Source of the DNA: Gammaproteobacteria bacterium
Lineage (GTDB): Bacteria; Pseudomonadota; Gammaproteobacteria; Methylococcales; Methylomonadaceae
NCBI GenBank assembly: GCA_024511045.1
Contig: JANEMG010000097.1
Coordinates: 1 to 7,822, forward strand
Direction of reading: 5' to 3'
DNA length: 7,822 bases
This document shows positions 1 through 6,317 of this stretch, piece after piece. The notes under the pieces were generated by a model, which ran no database searches, had not been told where the DNA came from, and saw only the letters and a list, made by a program, of their open reading frames with translations. A program made the position numbers and the translations under genes. Numbering within the stretch: position 1 is the first letter of the stretch; each line of letters begins with the position of its first letter.

Positions 1-477
1 GACAATGTCGGACTCAAAACTGTGAATCAGGTAATTGAGCGCCTTCAGCGGGGAAATGCGGCCGCAGGTGGCAACGTCGATATCCACCCTGAAGGTGCTG
101 ATGCCGTTGTCCGGGTGGCTTTCAGGGTAGGTATGCACACTAATATGGCTCTTGTCCAGATGCGCCAGTACGGTTTCGGGGAGGGGCCCAGGAGATTCCG
201 CCTGCATCCCCTCCGGTATTTCCTGCCCTTCGGCGATCAGCATGGTCACGCTGGCGCCCTGGGGTTCATAGTCCTGATGCGCGATATTGAGTACGCGGGC
301 GCCGATGATTGCCGCGACATCCTGCATGATGCGCGTCAACCGCTCGGCATTGTATGCCTCGTCAATATAGTCGATGTATGCCTGCTGCTTTTCCGCCGGG
401 GCATAGCAGATATCGTAGATATTGAAGCTCAGGGTCTTGGTGAGATTATTGAAGCCGTGCAGCTGCAATTTGTTCAT
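1..477 (-). CDS. speD: S-adenosylmethionine decarboxylase proenzyme, Escherichia type (partial, C-terminus off the window)
   Basis: The enzyme decarboxylates S-adenosylmethionine to give the aminopropyl donor for spermidine synthesis in the cytoplasm. It is made as a proenzyme that cleaves itself before a serine, which becomes the pyruvoyl cofactor. The visible 159 residues begin MNKLQLHGFNNLTK and keep the family signatures YDICYA (21-26), HQDYEPQGASVT (67-78), PGPLPETV (96-103) and LDKSHISVHTYPESH (107-121). The Lys109-Ser110 bond is the expected cleavage site, so Ser110 should become the pyruvoyl group. CGRISPLKALNYL (138-150) is also typical. Family members are about 264 residues, so roughly 105 are missing, cut by the window edge and not by a mutation. 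The start lies 7 bp after the stop of the osmC-like gene and has only a weak ribosome site (TGGA), which suggests coupled translation. This is the larger E. coli form, not the short archaeal/Bacillus SpeH form. Confidence 0.95.
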   Translation of the reverse strand, partial: MNKLQLHGFNNLTKTLSFNIYDICYAPAEKQQAYIDYIDEAYNAERLTRIMQDVAAIIGARVLNIAHQDYEPQGASVTMLIAEGQEIPEGMQAESPGPLPETVLAHLDKSHISVHTYPESHPDNGISTFRVDIDVATCGRISPLKALNYLIHSFESDIV

Positions 478-484
478 GCATCAT

Positions 485-904
485 TTATTCCACGTCGATG
501 ATTTCAAAGTCGTGACTGATGGCAACGGACTTTTCCAGCATGATCGATGCGGAACAGTATTTTTCGGCAGACAACTGCACCGCACGCTTCACCGCGGCAT
601 GGGAAATATTCTTTCCGGTGATGATGAAATGCACATGAATCCTGCTAAACACGCTGGGGATGGCATCCACGCGCTGTGCCGTTATTTCCGCCACGCAGTC
701 GATGATTTCGTGCCGCCCCTTCTGCAATATGTTCACGACATCGAACGCCGTGCAGCCGCCCATGCCCAGCAGCAGCATTTCCATTGGCCGGACACCCAGA
801 TTGCGTCCACCGTGATCCGCTGGACCATCCATCACCACGGCATGACCGCTGCCCGATTCGCCGACAAACATCGCGCCGTCGACCCATTTGATTCTTGCTT
901 GCAT
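485..904 (-). CDS. yhfA: OsmC family protein, YhfA-like
   Basis: This is a small cytoplasmic protein of the OsmC/Ohr superfamily, whose best-known members reduce organic hydroperoxides with a redox-active cysteine pair. YhfA-type members have no firmly assigned substrate. The protein begins MQARIKWVDG and has RPMEMLLLGMGGCTAFDVV with Cys51, and LSAEKYCSASIMLEK with Cys117. These are the two positions of the OsmC cysteine pair. ILQKGR and the RIHVHFIITG strand also match YhfA. I chose ATG 904 because an AGGTGA ribosome site (915-910) is well spaced from it and E. coli YhfA starts at the same residue. ATG 907 and GTG 913 are in-frame alternatives that add 1 or 3 residues. The gene is divergent from a CRP-family gene, as yhfA is from crp in E. 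coli, and lies 7 bp upstream of speD, so the two probably form an operon. Confidence 0.9.
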   Translation of the reverse strand: MQARIKWVDGAMFVGESGSGHAVVMDGPADHGGRNLGVRPMEMLLLGMGGCTAFDVVNILQKGRHEIIDCVAEITAQRVDAIPSVFSRIHVHFIITGKNISHAAVKRAVQLSAEKYCSASIMLEKSVAISHDFEIIDVE

Positions 905-965
905 CATTTTCACCTGTCAATAAAGGAGCCATAGTTTAGCGTAAATTATTGCCATTTTGGTAATC

Positions 966-1008
966 GCCCGGGCTTTGCCGTGGAAACACGCATTATTGCA
1001 GCCCGGGC
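966..1008. repeat. Paired GCCCGGGC palindromes in the osmC/crp divergent control region
   Basis: Two copies of the 8-bp perfect palindrome GCCCGGGC lie at 966-973 and 1001-1008, 35 bp centre to centre. Together they also form a 9-bp inverted repeat (GCCCGGGCT at 966-974 against AGCCCGGGC at 1000-1008). Between them is a smaller dyad, CGTG-GAAA-CACG (979-990). The right copy sits just upstream of a candidate -10 box for the CRP-like gene, where a bound protein would cover the promoter spacer. It could be an operator pair, or simply a hairpin. No TGTGA-N6-TCACA CRP site is visible here. Confidence 0.4.
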
Positions 1009-1011
1009 AAA

Positions 1012-1017
1012 TATACT
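1012..1017 (+). promoter_or_regulatory. Candidate -10 box for the CRP/Clp-like gene
   Basis: TATACT matches the sigma-70 -10 consensus at five of six positions and lies in an AT-rich stretch 63 bp upstream of the chosen start at 1080. No good -35 hexamer is found 16-18 bp upstream, so the promoter may need an activator or be weak. A transcript would start near 1024, leaving a leader of about 55 nt. Confidence 0.3.
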
Positions 1018-1079
1018 ATCTTTACCGGGATTAAATGCTAAACTTAATGGAGTATTTATCAACACAGGGACTTGTCGGC

Positions 1080-1733
1080 ATGAGCCTTATAAAACCGATT
1101 TCCGAACCCAGCGAAGCCTTAAAACAATTTCTGCGTTATTGCCATATCCGTACCTATCCAGCCAAGGCCATCGTCATTCGTCCAGGCGACATCGGCGACC
1201 GGCTGTTTTTCATCGTGCAGGGCTCGGTCAGTGTCTGTGCGCAGGCGGACGATGGGCGGGAACTGATCCTGGCTTACCTGAACAAGCATAATTTCATCGG
1301 TGAAGTCGGCGTCTTCAAGGGCTCGGAACCGCGTGAGGTCACGGTAAAGACACGCAGTGACTGTCAGCTGGCCGAAATCGGCTATGAACGTCTGCACCAG
1401 CTGTTCAAAAGAGAGTTGGTCAATTATGCGACAGAACTGCTGTATATGGTGGGCGACCAGCTCGCCACCCGCCTGTTGTCCACCAGCCGGAAGCTTCGCG
1501 ATCTGGCCTTCATGGATGTCGAAGGGCGGATCGCCAGAACCTTGCTGGATCTGAGCAGGGAACCCGATGCCATCACCCACCCGGACGGCATGCAGCTGCA
1601 TATCACGCGCCAGGAAATTGGCCGCATCGCCGGCTGTTCCAGAGAAATGGCCGGCAGAGTGCTCAAGGAACTGGAAGCGAAGGGACTGATCACTGCCCAT
1701 GACAAAACCATCGTGGTGTTCGGTACCCGCTGA
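1080..1733 (+). CDS. crp: CRP/FNR-family global regulator, Clp-like
   Basis: This is a homodimeric DNA-binding regulator of 217 residues: an N-terminal cyclic-nucleotide-binding beta-roll (about 20-110), a long dimer helix (about 115-140) and a C-terminal winged helix-turn-helix. The recognition region ITRQEIGRIAGCSREM through Leu198 (175-198) carries Arg188, Glu189 and Arg193, equivalent to E. coli CRP Arg180, Glu181 and Arg185, so it should read a TGTGA-type half site. HPDGMQ and the C-terminal KTIVVFGTR are family hallmarks. Of the six E. coli cAMP contacts, Gly74, Glu75, Arg85, Thr135 and Ser136 are kept, but the Ser83 position is Glu86 in PREVTVKTR. The same change, and the same-length insertion after HQLF, occur in Xanthomonas Clp, which responds to c-di-GMP. 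The start at 1080 has CAGGGA 9 bp upstream and gives the usual length; ATG 1035 would add 15 residues. A weak wobble-containing hairpin follows at 1744-1759 without a T-tract. Confidence 0.93.
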   Translation: MSLIKPISEPSEALKQFLRYCHIRTYPAKAIVIRPGDIGDRLFFIVQGSVSVCAQADDGRELILAYLNKHNFIGEVGVFKGSEPREVTVKTRSDCQLAEIGYERLHQLFKRELVNYATELLYMVGDQLATRLLSTSRKLRDLAFMDVEGRIARTLLDLSREPDAITHPDGMQLHITRQEIGRIAGCSREMAGRVLKELEAKGLITAHDKTIVVFGTR

Positions 1734-1830
1734 ACCGCAAGCAGGTCGGGAACCCGGTCCGGTCATTTCATCCGTTTGCCTCAGCAGCTGAAATTTCCCC
1801 GTTGCAGCATGGCCTGTCGCTGGTCCATTG

Positions 1831-1839
1831 TGAGATAAT
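1831..1839 (+). promoter_or_regulatory. Extended -10 promoter for the DUF3306-like/ferredoxin/torD operon
   Basis: TGAGATAAT fits the extended -10 form TGn-TATAAT, with five of six matches in the hexamer (GATAAT). It lies 29 bp upstream of the first ORF of the operon. No clear -35 box is seen, which an extended -10 can tolerate. A TGTGA half site (1829-1833) overlaps it, but the matching TCACA half is absent, so control by the CRP-like protein is not supported. The rest of 1734-1868 holds no recognisable gene. Confidence 0.35.
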
Positions 1840-1868
1840 GAGACTTTTCTGCCCCGGCATGGAAAATC

Positions 1869-2210
1869 ATGAACATCGATAGCTTCAGGCTGTTCAACAT
1901 CCGGCGGGTCTTCCAGTATATACAGACCACTAGTATCGCAGAACGGCAGGTTTCGCAGCAGATGCAGCGGCTTGCTCTGCGCAGCCTGTTTCAGCGCCCG
2001 GAATTTTCCGGCCAGGATGGCCTGAATGAATACGACCATGATTACACCCGTTTCACAGCGATGAAAGACTTGGTGACACGTGAGATGCAGCAGGCCATGG
2101 CGCGGCGCGGCAATGCCGGGCCAGATGCCAGCGCTGCGGTTGCCCGAGCTGAGGACGATCTGGATGCTGCGTCAGGAAACCATGACGGATCCTCTGCAGG
2201 CCGCGCATGA
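1869..2210 (+). CDS. Short DUF3306-like protein, probably N-terminally truncated
   Basis: The ORF encodes 113 residues. Residues 34-79, from RLALRSLFQRPEFS through DGLNEYDHDYTRF to LVTREMQQAMA, resemble the conserved C-terminal core of DUF3306 proteins (a LF-x2-P-x-F...DGL-x2-Y-x2-DY pattern). DUF3306 genes usually sit with a polyferredoxin and TorD beside formate dehydrogenase genes; their role is unknown. Full-length members as I recall them are nearer 150-200 residues with a Pro-rich middle. Here the core is preceded by only about 33 residues that I do not recognise (MNIDSFRLFNIRRVFQ...). An in-frame TGA at 1839-1841 blocks upstream extension. GGA 5 bp before ATG 1869 could act as ribosome site. 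The last 29 bp overlap the ferredoxin gene. It may be a small functional protein or a remnant; the family call is from memory of the motif. Confidence 0.5.
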   Translation: MNIDSFRLFNIRRVFQYIQTTSIAERQVSQQMQRLALRSLFQRPEFSGQDGLNEYDHDYTRFTAMKDLVTREMQQAMARRGNAGPDASAAVARAEDDLDAASGNHDGSSAGRA

Positions 2211-3732
2211 CGCTGCACGGCAGGTTGTCGTGCAGAGCACTTCCTGTGTCAGCTATCGCTCGGAGGGCAAGCTGCTGCTGATTGGCAGTGCGGAACAGGT
2301 GCTGGAGATAATGCCCAGGCTGACCACTCTGCAGATCACCGTACTGCTGTGCCCATCCGCCACGACGCAGCAGCGTCGACAGCTGACCGCAACTGCCAAT
2401 GTCTTGTCTGTACAAAACCCGGTAGATTTTAAACTGGCTGGCCATTTCGGCGCCTTCGCGCTGCACATTGCCGATCAGGAGCCGCTGCGCTTCGACCTGG
2501 TTCTGGATTTGCGCGAGCAGCAGGCCTTTTCCCAGGAGGTATTGCCGATCGGCTTTTACGCGCCCCGGGATGATGCCCGTAAGCTGCAGGACTGTCTGGG
2601 GGAACTGCCGGAAATGCGCGGCCAGTTCGACAAGCCGAAATACTTTGTTCTGGACAATGAGCGCTGCGCCCATTGCCGCAGCGGCATCATCGGCTGTCAG
2701 CGCTGTCTCGATGCCTGCCCTGCCGGTGCCATTCAGTCGCGGGATGGCCAGATCAGTGTAGATCCCTATCTGTGCCAGGGTTGCGGTGACTGCAGTAGCG
2801 TCTGTCCTGCCGGGGCGATCAGTTACAACTATCCGAACCGGCAGGATGCCCTGAGCCGTCTTTTCAGCATGCTGCGCGCATTTTTCGTCGCAGGCGGCAG
2901 TCGGCCGGTGATCCTGCTGCACGACCGGGAACAGGCGCCGGAAATGACAGCATCCAGCCCGGTCATTCCTTTCCAGCTGGAATCAATTGCGGCAGCGGGC
3001 ATGGAGGTCTGGCTGGCGGCGCTGGCCCATGGCGCCCAGGCAGTTTGGTTGCTGGATCACGATCAGATGCCGAAAAAATCCCGGCAGACCCTGAATCGAC
3101 AAATGCACCAGGCAGAGCAGATACTGGCCGGCATGGGCTATGCTGGCGACCTGATCCGCTGGATGGCACCCTCGGCAGTGTCTTATGCACAGGCTGGAGG
3201 GTTGCAGATACCGCCCGCCACCTTTGCCGGGGTCGCCGACAAGCGCGAGGTCATACGCATGGCGATAGCTCATCTGCTGCAGCATGCGCCGCGGAAAACG
3301 TATGTCGTCGATCTCGACGGCGATGCCGCATTCGGTGAGGTCCGGGTTGCCGGGGACAAGTGCACGCTGTGCATGGCCTGTGTTTCCGTCTGTCCGGAGG
3401 CGGCATTGCTGTCCGGAAGCAACCTACCGCAGCTGAAATTCATCGAATCCCAGTGCATCCAGTGCGGCATCTGCCAGAGCGCCTGTCCGGAACACGCCAT
3501 TACCCTGCATGGCCGGTATCGCTATAATGAAAATGCAGCGAAGCATCCGAAAATCCTGCACCAGGAAGAAGCGGTCGAGTGTATCCAATGTCACAAGCCC
3601 TTCACCACCGAAAGCATGCTGCGTGCCGTCAGCGCCAGGTTGGGGCGGCATCCCCTGTTCCAGGGGGAAAACCGCAGGCGCCTGCGCATGTGTGAACAAT
3701 GTCGGGTTGAGGCGATGTTCGGAAAGCCGTGA
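2182..3732 (+). CDS. 4Fe-4S polyferredoxin of the formate-dehydrogenase accessory type
   Basis: This is a 516-residue soluble iron-sulfur protein, probably carrying electrons to or from a molybdoenzyme. The first Cys region is C162-AH-C165-x6-C172-QR-C175-LDA-C179-P. Classical ferredoxin motifs follow: C198-QG-C201-GD-C204-SSV-C208-P, C394-TL-C397-MA-C400-VSV-C404-P and C425-IQ-C428-GI-C431-QSA-C435-P. This is enough for four [4Fe-4S] clusters arranged as two pairs. Between the pairs (about 215-390) is a domain with FQLESIAAAGMEVWLAALAHG, which recalls the delta-subunit-like folds of hydrogenase/heterodisulfide-reductase proteins. The C-terminus has two CxxC pairs (467/470 and 504/507) that could bind zinc. 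The N-terminal 160 residues resemble the nucleotide-like domain of the polyferredoxins found near formate dehydrogenase and TorD. ATG 2182 was chosen for AGGA 4 bp upstream. The frame is open to 2080, but that would add an Arg/Pro-rich tail overlapping the previous ORF. torD follows after 6 bp. Confidence 0.88.
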   Translation: MTDPLQAAHDAARQVVVQSTSCVSYRSEGKLLLIGSAEQVLEIMPRLTTLQITVLLCPSATTQQRRQLTATANVLSVQNPVDFKLAGHFGAFALHIADQEPLRFDLVLDLREQQAFSQEVLPIGFYAPRDDARKLQDCLGELPEMRGQFDKPKYFVLDNERCAHCRSGIIGCQRCLDACPAGAIQSRDGQISVDPYLCQGCGDCSSVCPAGAISYNYPNRQDALSRLFSMLRAFFVAGGSRPVILLHDREQAPEMTASSPVIPFQLESIAAAGMEVWLAALAHGAQAVWLLDHDQMPKKSRQTLNRQMHQAEQILAGMGYAGDLIRWMAPSAVSYAQAGGLQIPPATFAGVADKREVIRMAIAHLLQHAPRKTYVVDLDGDAAFGEVRVAGDKCTLCMACVSVCPEAALLSGSNLPQLKFIESQCIQCGICQSACPEHAITLHGRYRYNENAAKHPKILHQEEAVECIQCHKPFTTESMLRAVSARLGRHPLFQGENRRRLRMCEQCRVEAMFGKP

Positions 3733-3738
3733 GCGACG

Positions 3739-4329
3739 ATGGACGAGCCAAAATCCCTGCCCTCTGAACAGCGCTGGCGCAGTAATACCTACGCGCTTCT
3801 GGCGAGGCTGCTGTCTGCACCGCCAGACGCCGATCTGTTGCACAGGCTGGAGACATCCGCAGCGCCCCTGGCGGTCAATCCTGCGCCGCTGCCGCTGGCC
3901 TGGCACGATCTGGCCAGGGCGGCAGGAAAGACCACGGTACAGGCCGCCGCCGATGAATTCAGGGTATTGTTCATTGGCATGACGCGCGGCGAACTGCTGC
4001 CCTATGCCTCGTACTACCAAACCGGTTTTTTGATGGAAAAGCCGCTAGTCGTTTTGCGGGCCGACCTGCGGGTGCTGGGGCTGCAACGCCAGGAGCGGAC
4101 CTCGGAACCGGAAGACCATATCGCGGCGCTCTGTGAAGTCATGAGCCTGTTGATTTCGGAGCAGCAGCCCCGGCAGGCGGAATTCTTCCAGCGGCATATT
4201 GCGCCCTGGCAGAAAAGGTTTTTTGCCGATCTGCGGCAGAGCGCCGCGGCAGGATTCTATCGGTCCGTCGCCCTGCTTGGCGATGCCTTCATGACCATCG
4301 AATCACAATACCTGTCCCTGCCGGAATAG
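3739..4329 (+). CDS. TorD/DmsD-family molybdoenzyme chaperone
   Basis: This is an all-helical cytoplasmic chaperone of 196 residues. The family binds the twin-arginine signal or the apo-form of molybdenum enzymes until the cofactor is inserted. The characteristic stretches are EFRVLFIGMTRGELLPYASYY (73-93), the block EPEDHIAALCEVM (123-135) containing the family's E-P-x-D-H motif, and FFQRHIAPW (149-157) followed by FFADL. The length is normal. It starts 6 bp after the polyferredoxin stop with no clear ribosome site, so translation is probably coupled. Context points to a formate-dehydrogenase chaperone (as in the Shewanella and Bordetella gene sets) and not a TMAO- or DMSO-reductase one, but no catalytic subunit follows, so the client is unknown. 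No terminator with a T-tract is seen after it. Confidence 0.88.
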   Translation: MDEPKSLPSEQRWRSNTYALLARLLSAPPDADLLHRLETSAAPLAVNPAPLPLAWHDLARAAGKTTVQAAADEFRVLFIGMTRGELLPYASYYQTGFLMEKPLVVLRADLRVLGLQRQERTSEPEDHIAALCEVMSLLISEQQPRQAEFFQRHIAPWQKRFFADLRQSAAAGFYRSVALLGDAFMTIESQYLSLPE

Positions 4330-4470
4330 CCTGTCGCATGGTGCAGTGCGAGTGCATTGAATCACCATGAGAATAGCACATTATGTGCCTCACCCGGATC
4401 CATCCGGGGAAAGTCTGAAAAAATTCAGGACAGGGTTTCAACATGCCGCAGGTTTGACAAATACAGCCGT
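4330..4470 (+). promoter_or_regulatory. speA upstream region with three consecutive inverted repeats
   Basis: This 141-bp gap holds three perfect dyads in a row: GCACAT-T-ATGTGC (4376-4388), CCCGGAT-CC-ATCCGGG (4393-4408) and CTGAA-AAAA-TTCAG (4415-4428). The first is a near-continuous palindrome and could be an operator. The second and third could fold as RNA hairpins; neither is followed by a T-tract, so they are not ordinary intrinsic terminators. A weak promoter, TTGAAT (4357-4362) with CATTAT (4379-4384) at 16 bp, would put the start just before the second dyad, giving an 80-nt structured leader. A TTGACA at 4454-4459 lacks a good -10 box ahead of the speA start. The speA frame is open from a TTG at 4357, but the dyads and the lack of family similarity argue that this part is not translated. 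Confidence 0.4.
4443..4457 (+). other. Possible four-codon leader minicistron (MPQV) before speA
   Basis: ATG 4443 opens a four-codon reading frame, Met-Pro-Gln-Val-stop. It has the best ribosome-binding sequence in the region (AGGACAGGG at 4427-4435, 7 nt before the ATG), whereas the speA ATG 13 nt downstream of its stop has none. The dyad at 4415-4428 covers the start of that ribosome site. Re-initiation from this minicistron could set speA expression. Such short frames also occur by chance. Confidence 0.25.
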
Positions 4471-6315
4471 ATGCAGATGATAGAGCAGAACAGAAAGATT
4501 TACGGCATAGCAGACTGGGGTGGCGGCTATTTCGACATCGATGCCGGGGGCCATGTATGCGTCAAGCCCGATACATCGGCGCAGCAATGCATCGATCTGT
4601 GGAAAATCGTCGACAGTCTGCAGGCCCGTAATATCGGTCTTCCGGTGCTGCTGCGTTTCACCGATATTCTCGCCGATCGCATCCACGCCCTGCAGCATGG
4701 GTTTGCCCGCGCCTGCCGGGAAAACCACTATGCAGGGTCCTATACGCCGGTCTATCCGATCAAGGTCAACCAGCAGCGCAGCGTCATCGAGGCCATTCTG
4801 GCGGCGGGCAACGTCGGCCTGGAAGCCGGCAGCAAACCGGAACTGCTGGCGATCATGGGCTTTTCCGGGCAGGGCATGGTGGTATGCAACGGCTACAAGG
4901 ACCGCGCCTATATTCGTCTGGCGCTGATTGGCCTGCGGATGGGCCTGAATCTGTATCTGGTCATCGAGAAGTCCTCGGAACTGGATCTGGTCATCGCAGA
5001 AGCAAACAATCTGGGCATCCATCCCAAGCTGGGCATTCGCATTCGTCTGGCCAGCATCAGCAACGGAAAATGGCAGAACAGCGGTGGCGAAAAATCCAAA
5101 TCCGGGTTTCATGCCAGAGAGATTGCCGGCATGATCGAACGTCTGGAACATGCCGGTCTGCTGGATTCGTTGCAGCTGATGCATTTCCACATGGGTTCCC
5201 AAGTCGCCAATATACACGATATCAAAACGGCACTGCGTGAGGCGGGACAGTTCTATGCGGCATTGCACCAGTTGGGGGCCGGGATCAAAGTCGTCGATGT
5301 CGGTGGCGGCCTGGCAATCGACTATGAAGGCAGCAACAGCCGAAACGAATTTTCCAGCAATTACAGCATCGATGAATATGCCCGGAATGTAGTGCGCAAT
5401 TTCGCGGAGGTCTGTGCCAGGGAAAGGCTGCCTCAGCCGGCTATCGTCACCGAATCGGGTCGTGCCATCACCGCGCACCATGCAGTGCTGATCACCGATG
5501 TCATCGATGTGGAGCGACAGGCGGAGGAGCCGCTCGGGCAGTCCAATGCGGCGATATTTCATCAGCACAGCAGGGCATATATCGACAGTAATCCGCTGGA
5601 AAGTTGGCATGACGCACAATTCGATATCAACGAGGCACGGGCCCTGTTTGCCCAGGGAAGACTGCAGCTGAAGGAGCTGGCTGCGGCAGAAAGGCATTAT
5701 CTCGCTGTCTGCCAGCAGATCCAACGCTGCCTGGATCCTGAAAACCATGCCCAGCGCGAGGTTCTGCACGAACTGCAGGAAAAGCTTGCTGACAAGGTAT
5801 TCTGCAATTTTTCCCTGTTCCAGTCCATGCCGGACGTTTGGGCTATTTCCCAGGTGTTTCCCGTCATGCCCATTCAGCGTCTCGATGAACTGCCCGCCAG
5901 GCGCGCGGTCATACAGGACCTGACCTGCGATTCCGATGGCAGGATCGATCGCTATATCGATGCCCGGAACATCGAAAAAACCATGCGTCTGCATGACATC
6001 CATGCCGATGAAACCTATTTGCTGGGGTTCTTTCTGCTGGGCGCCTATCAGGAGATCCTGGGCGACATGCATAACCTTTTCGGCGATACCCATGCCGTGG
6101 ATATCGCCATCAATCGGGATGGCTTTCGGATCACCGGGACGGCTCCGGGGGAAACCGTTCGCGACCTGCTGGATTATGTGCATATCGACCCGGAGATGCT
6201 GCTGCGCCGTTACCGGGAAAAATTGAGTGGTGCCGGGCTGAGCCTGCGGCAGCGGCAGCAATTCGAGCAGGAATTGACGACAGGCTTGACCGGCAATACC
6301 TATCTGGAGAAATGA
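4471..6315 (+). CDS. speA: Biosynthetic arginine decarboxylase
   Basis: This PLP-dependent fold-III enzyme converts arginine to agmatine, the first step of the agmatine route to putrescine. From ATG 4471 it is 614 residues, close to the family range of about 630-660. The PLP lysine is Lys98 in YPIKVNQQ. LEAGSKPEL, CNGYKDRAYIRLAL, and SGGEKSKSGF follow, then HFHMGSQ (238-244), the phosphate-binding glycine loop DVGGGLAIDYEG (276-287), ESGRA (328-332), the catalytic DLTCDSDG with Cys486 and Asp489, and GAYQEILGDMHNLFGD (about 524-539). All are hallmarks of the large bacterial SpeA, not of ornithine or diaminopimelate decarboxylase. The true start is uncertain: ATG 4471 and ATG 4477 both lack a ribosome site, and TTG 4357 would add 38 residues unlike the family. 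The stop overlaps an ATG of the next, broken gene. Confidence 0.95.
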   Translation: MQMIEQNRKIYGIADWGGGYFDIDAGGHVCVKPDTSAQQCIDLWKIVDSLQARNIGLPVLLRFTDILADRIHALQHGFARACRENHYAGSYTPVYPIKVNQQRSVIEAILAAGNVGLEAGSKPELLAIMGFSGQGMVVCNGYKDRAYIRLALIGLRMGLNLYLVIEKSSELDLVIAEANNLGIHPKLGIRIRLASISNGKWQNSGGEKSKSGFHAREIAGMIERLEHAGLLDSLQLMHFHMGSQVANIHDIKTALREAGQFYAALHQLGAGIKVVDVGGGLAIDYEGSNSRNEFSSNYSIDEYARNVVRNFAEVCARERLPQPAIVTESGRAITAHHAVLITDVIDVERQAEEPLGQSNAAIFHQHSRAYIDSNPLESWHDAQFDINEARALFAQGRLQLKELAAAERHYLAVCQQIQRCLDPENHAQREVLHELQEKLADKVFCNFSLFQSMPDVWAISQVFPVMPIQRLDELPARRAVIQDLTCDSDGRIDRYIDARNIEKTMRLHDIHADETYLLGFFLLGAYQEILGDMHNLFGDTHAVDIAINRDGFRITGTAPGETVRDLLDYVHIDPEMLLRRYREKLSGAGLSLRQRQQFEQELTTGLTGNTYLEK

Positions 6316-6317
6316 CT

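Noticed and set aside
22..934. Plus-strand open frames 22-501 and 422-934
   Set aside because: They are shadows of speD and the osmC-like gene, whose conserved motifs read on the minus strand.
1828..1843. A CRP-type binding site around TTGTGAGATAATGAGA
   Set aside because: Only the left TGTGA half is present; the TCACA half is missing at the required spacing.
1119..2922. Long minus-strand open frames (1119-2039 and 2053-2922) opposite the CRP-like and ferredoxin genes
   Set aside because: They mirror strong plus-strand genes, have low-complexity composition and no recognisable domain.
4393..4408. CCCGGAT-CC-ATCCGGG as the intrinsic terminator of torD
   Set aside because: The stem is good, but neither strand has a T-tract after it; it is listed as part of the speA upstream region.
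4438..6261. A 607-codon open frame on the minus strand opposite speA
   Set aside because: It is the antisense of a fully recognisable arginine decarboxylase, shows no family motif, and its openness follows from the codon bias of speA.
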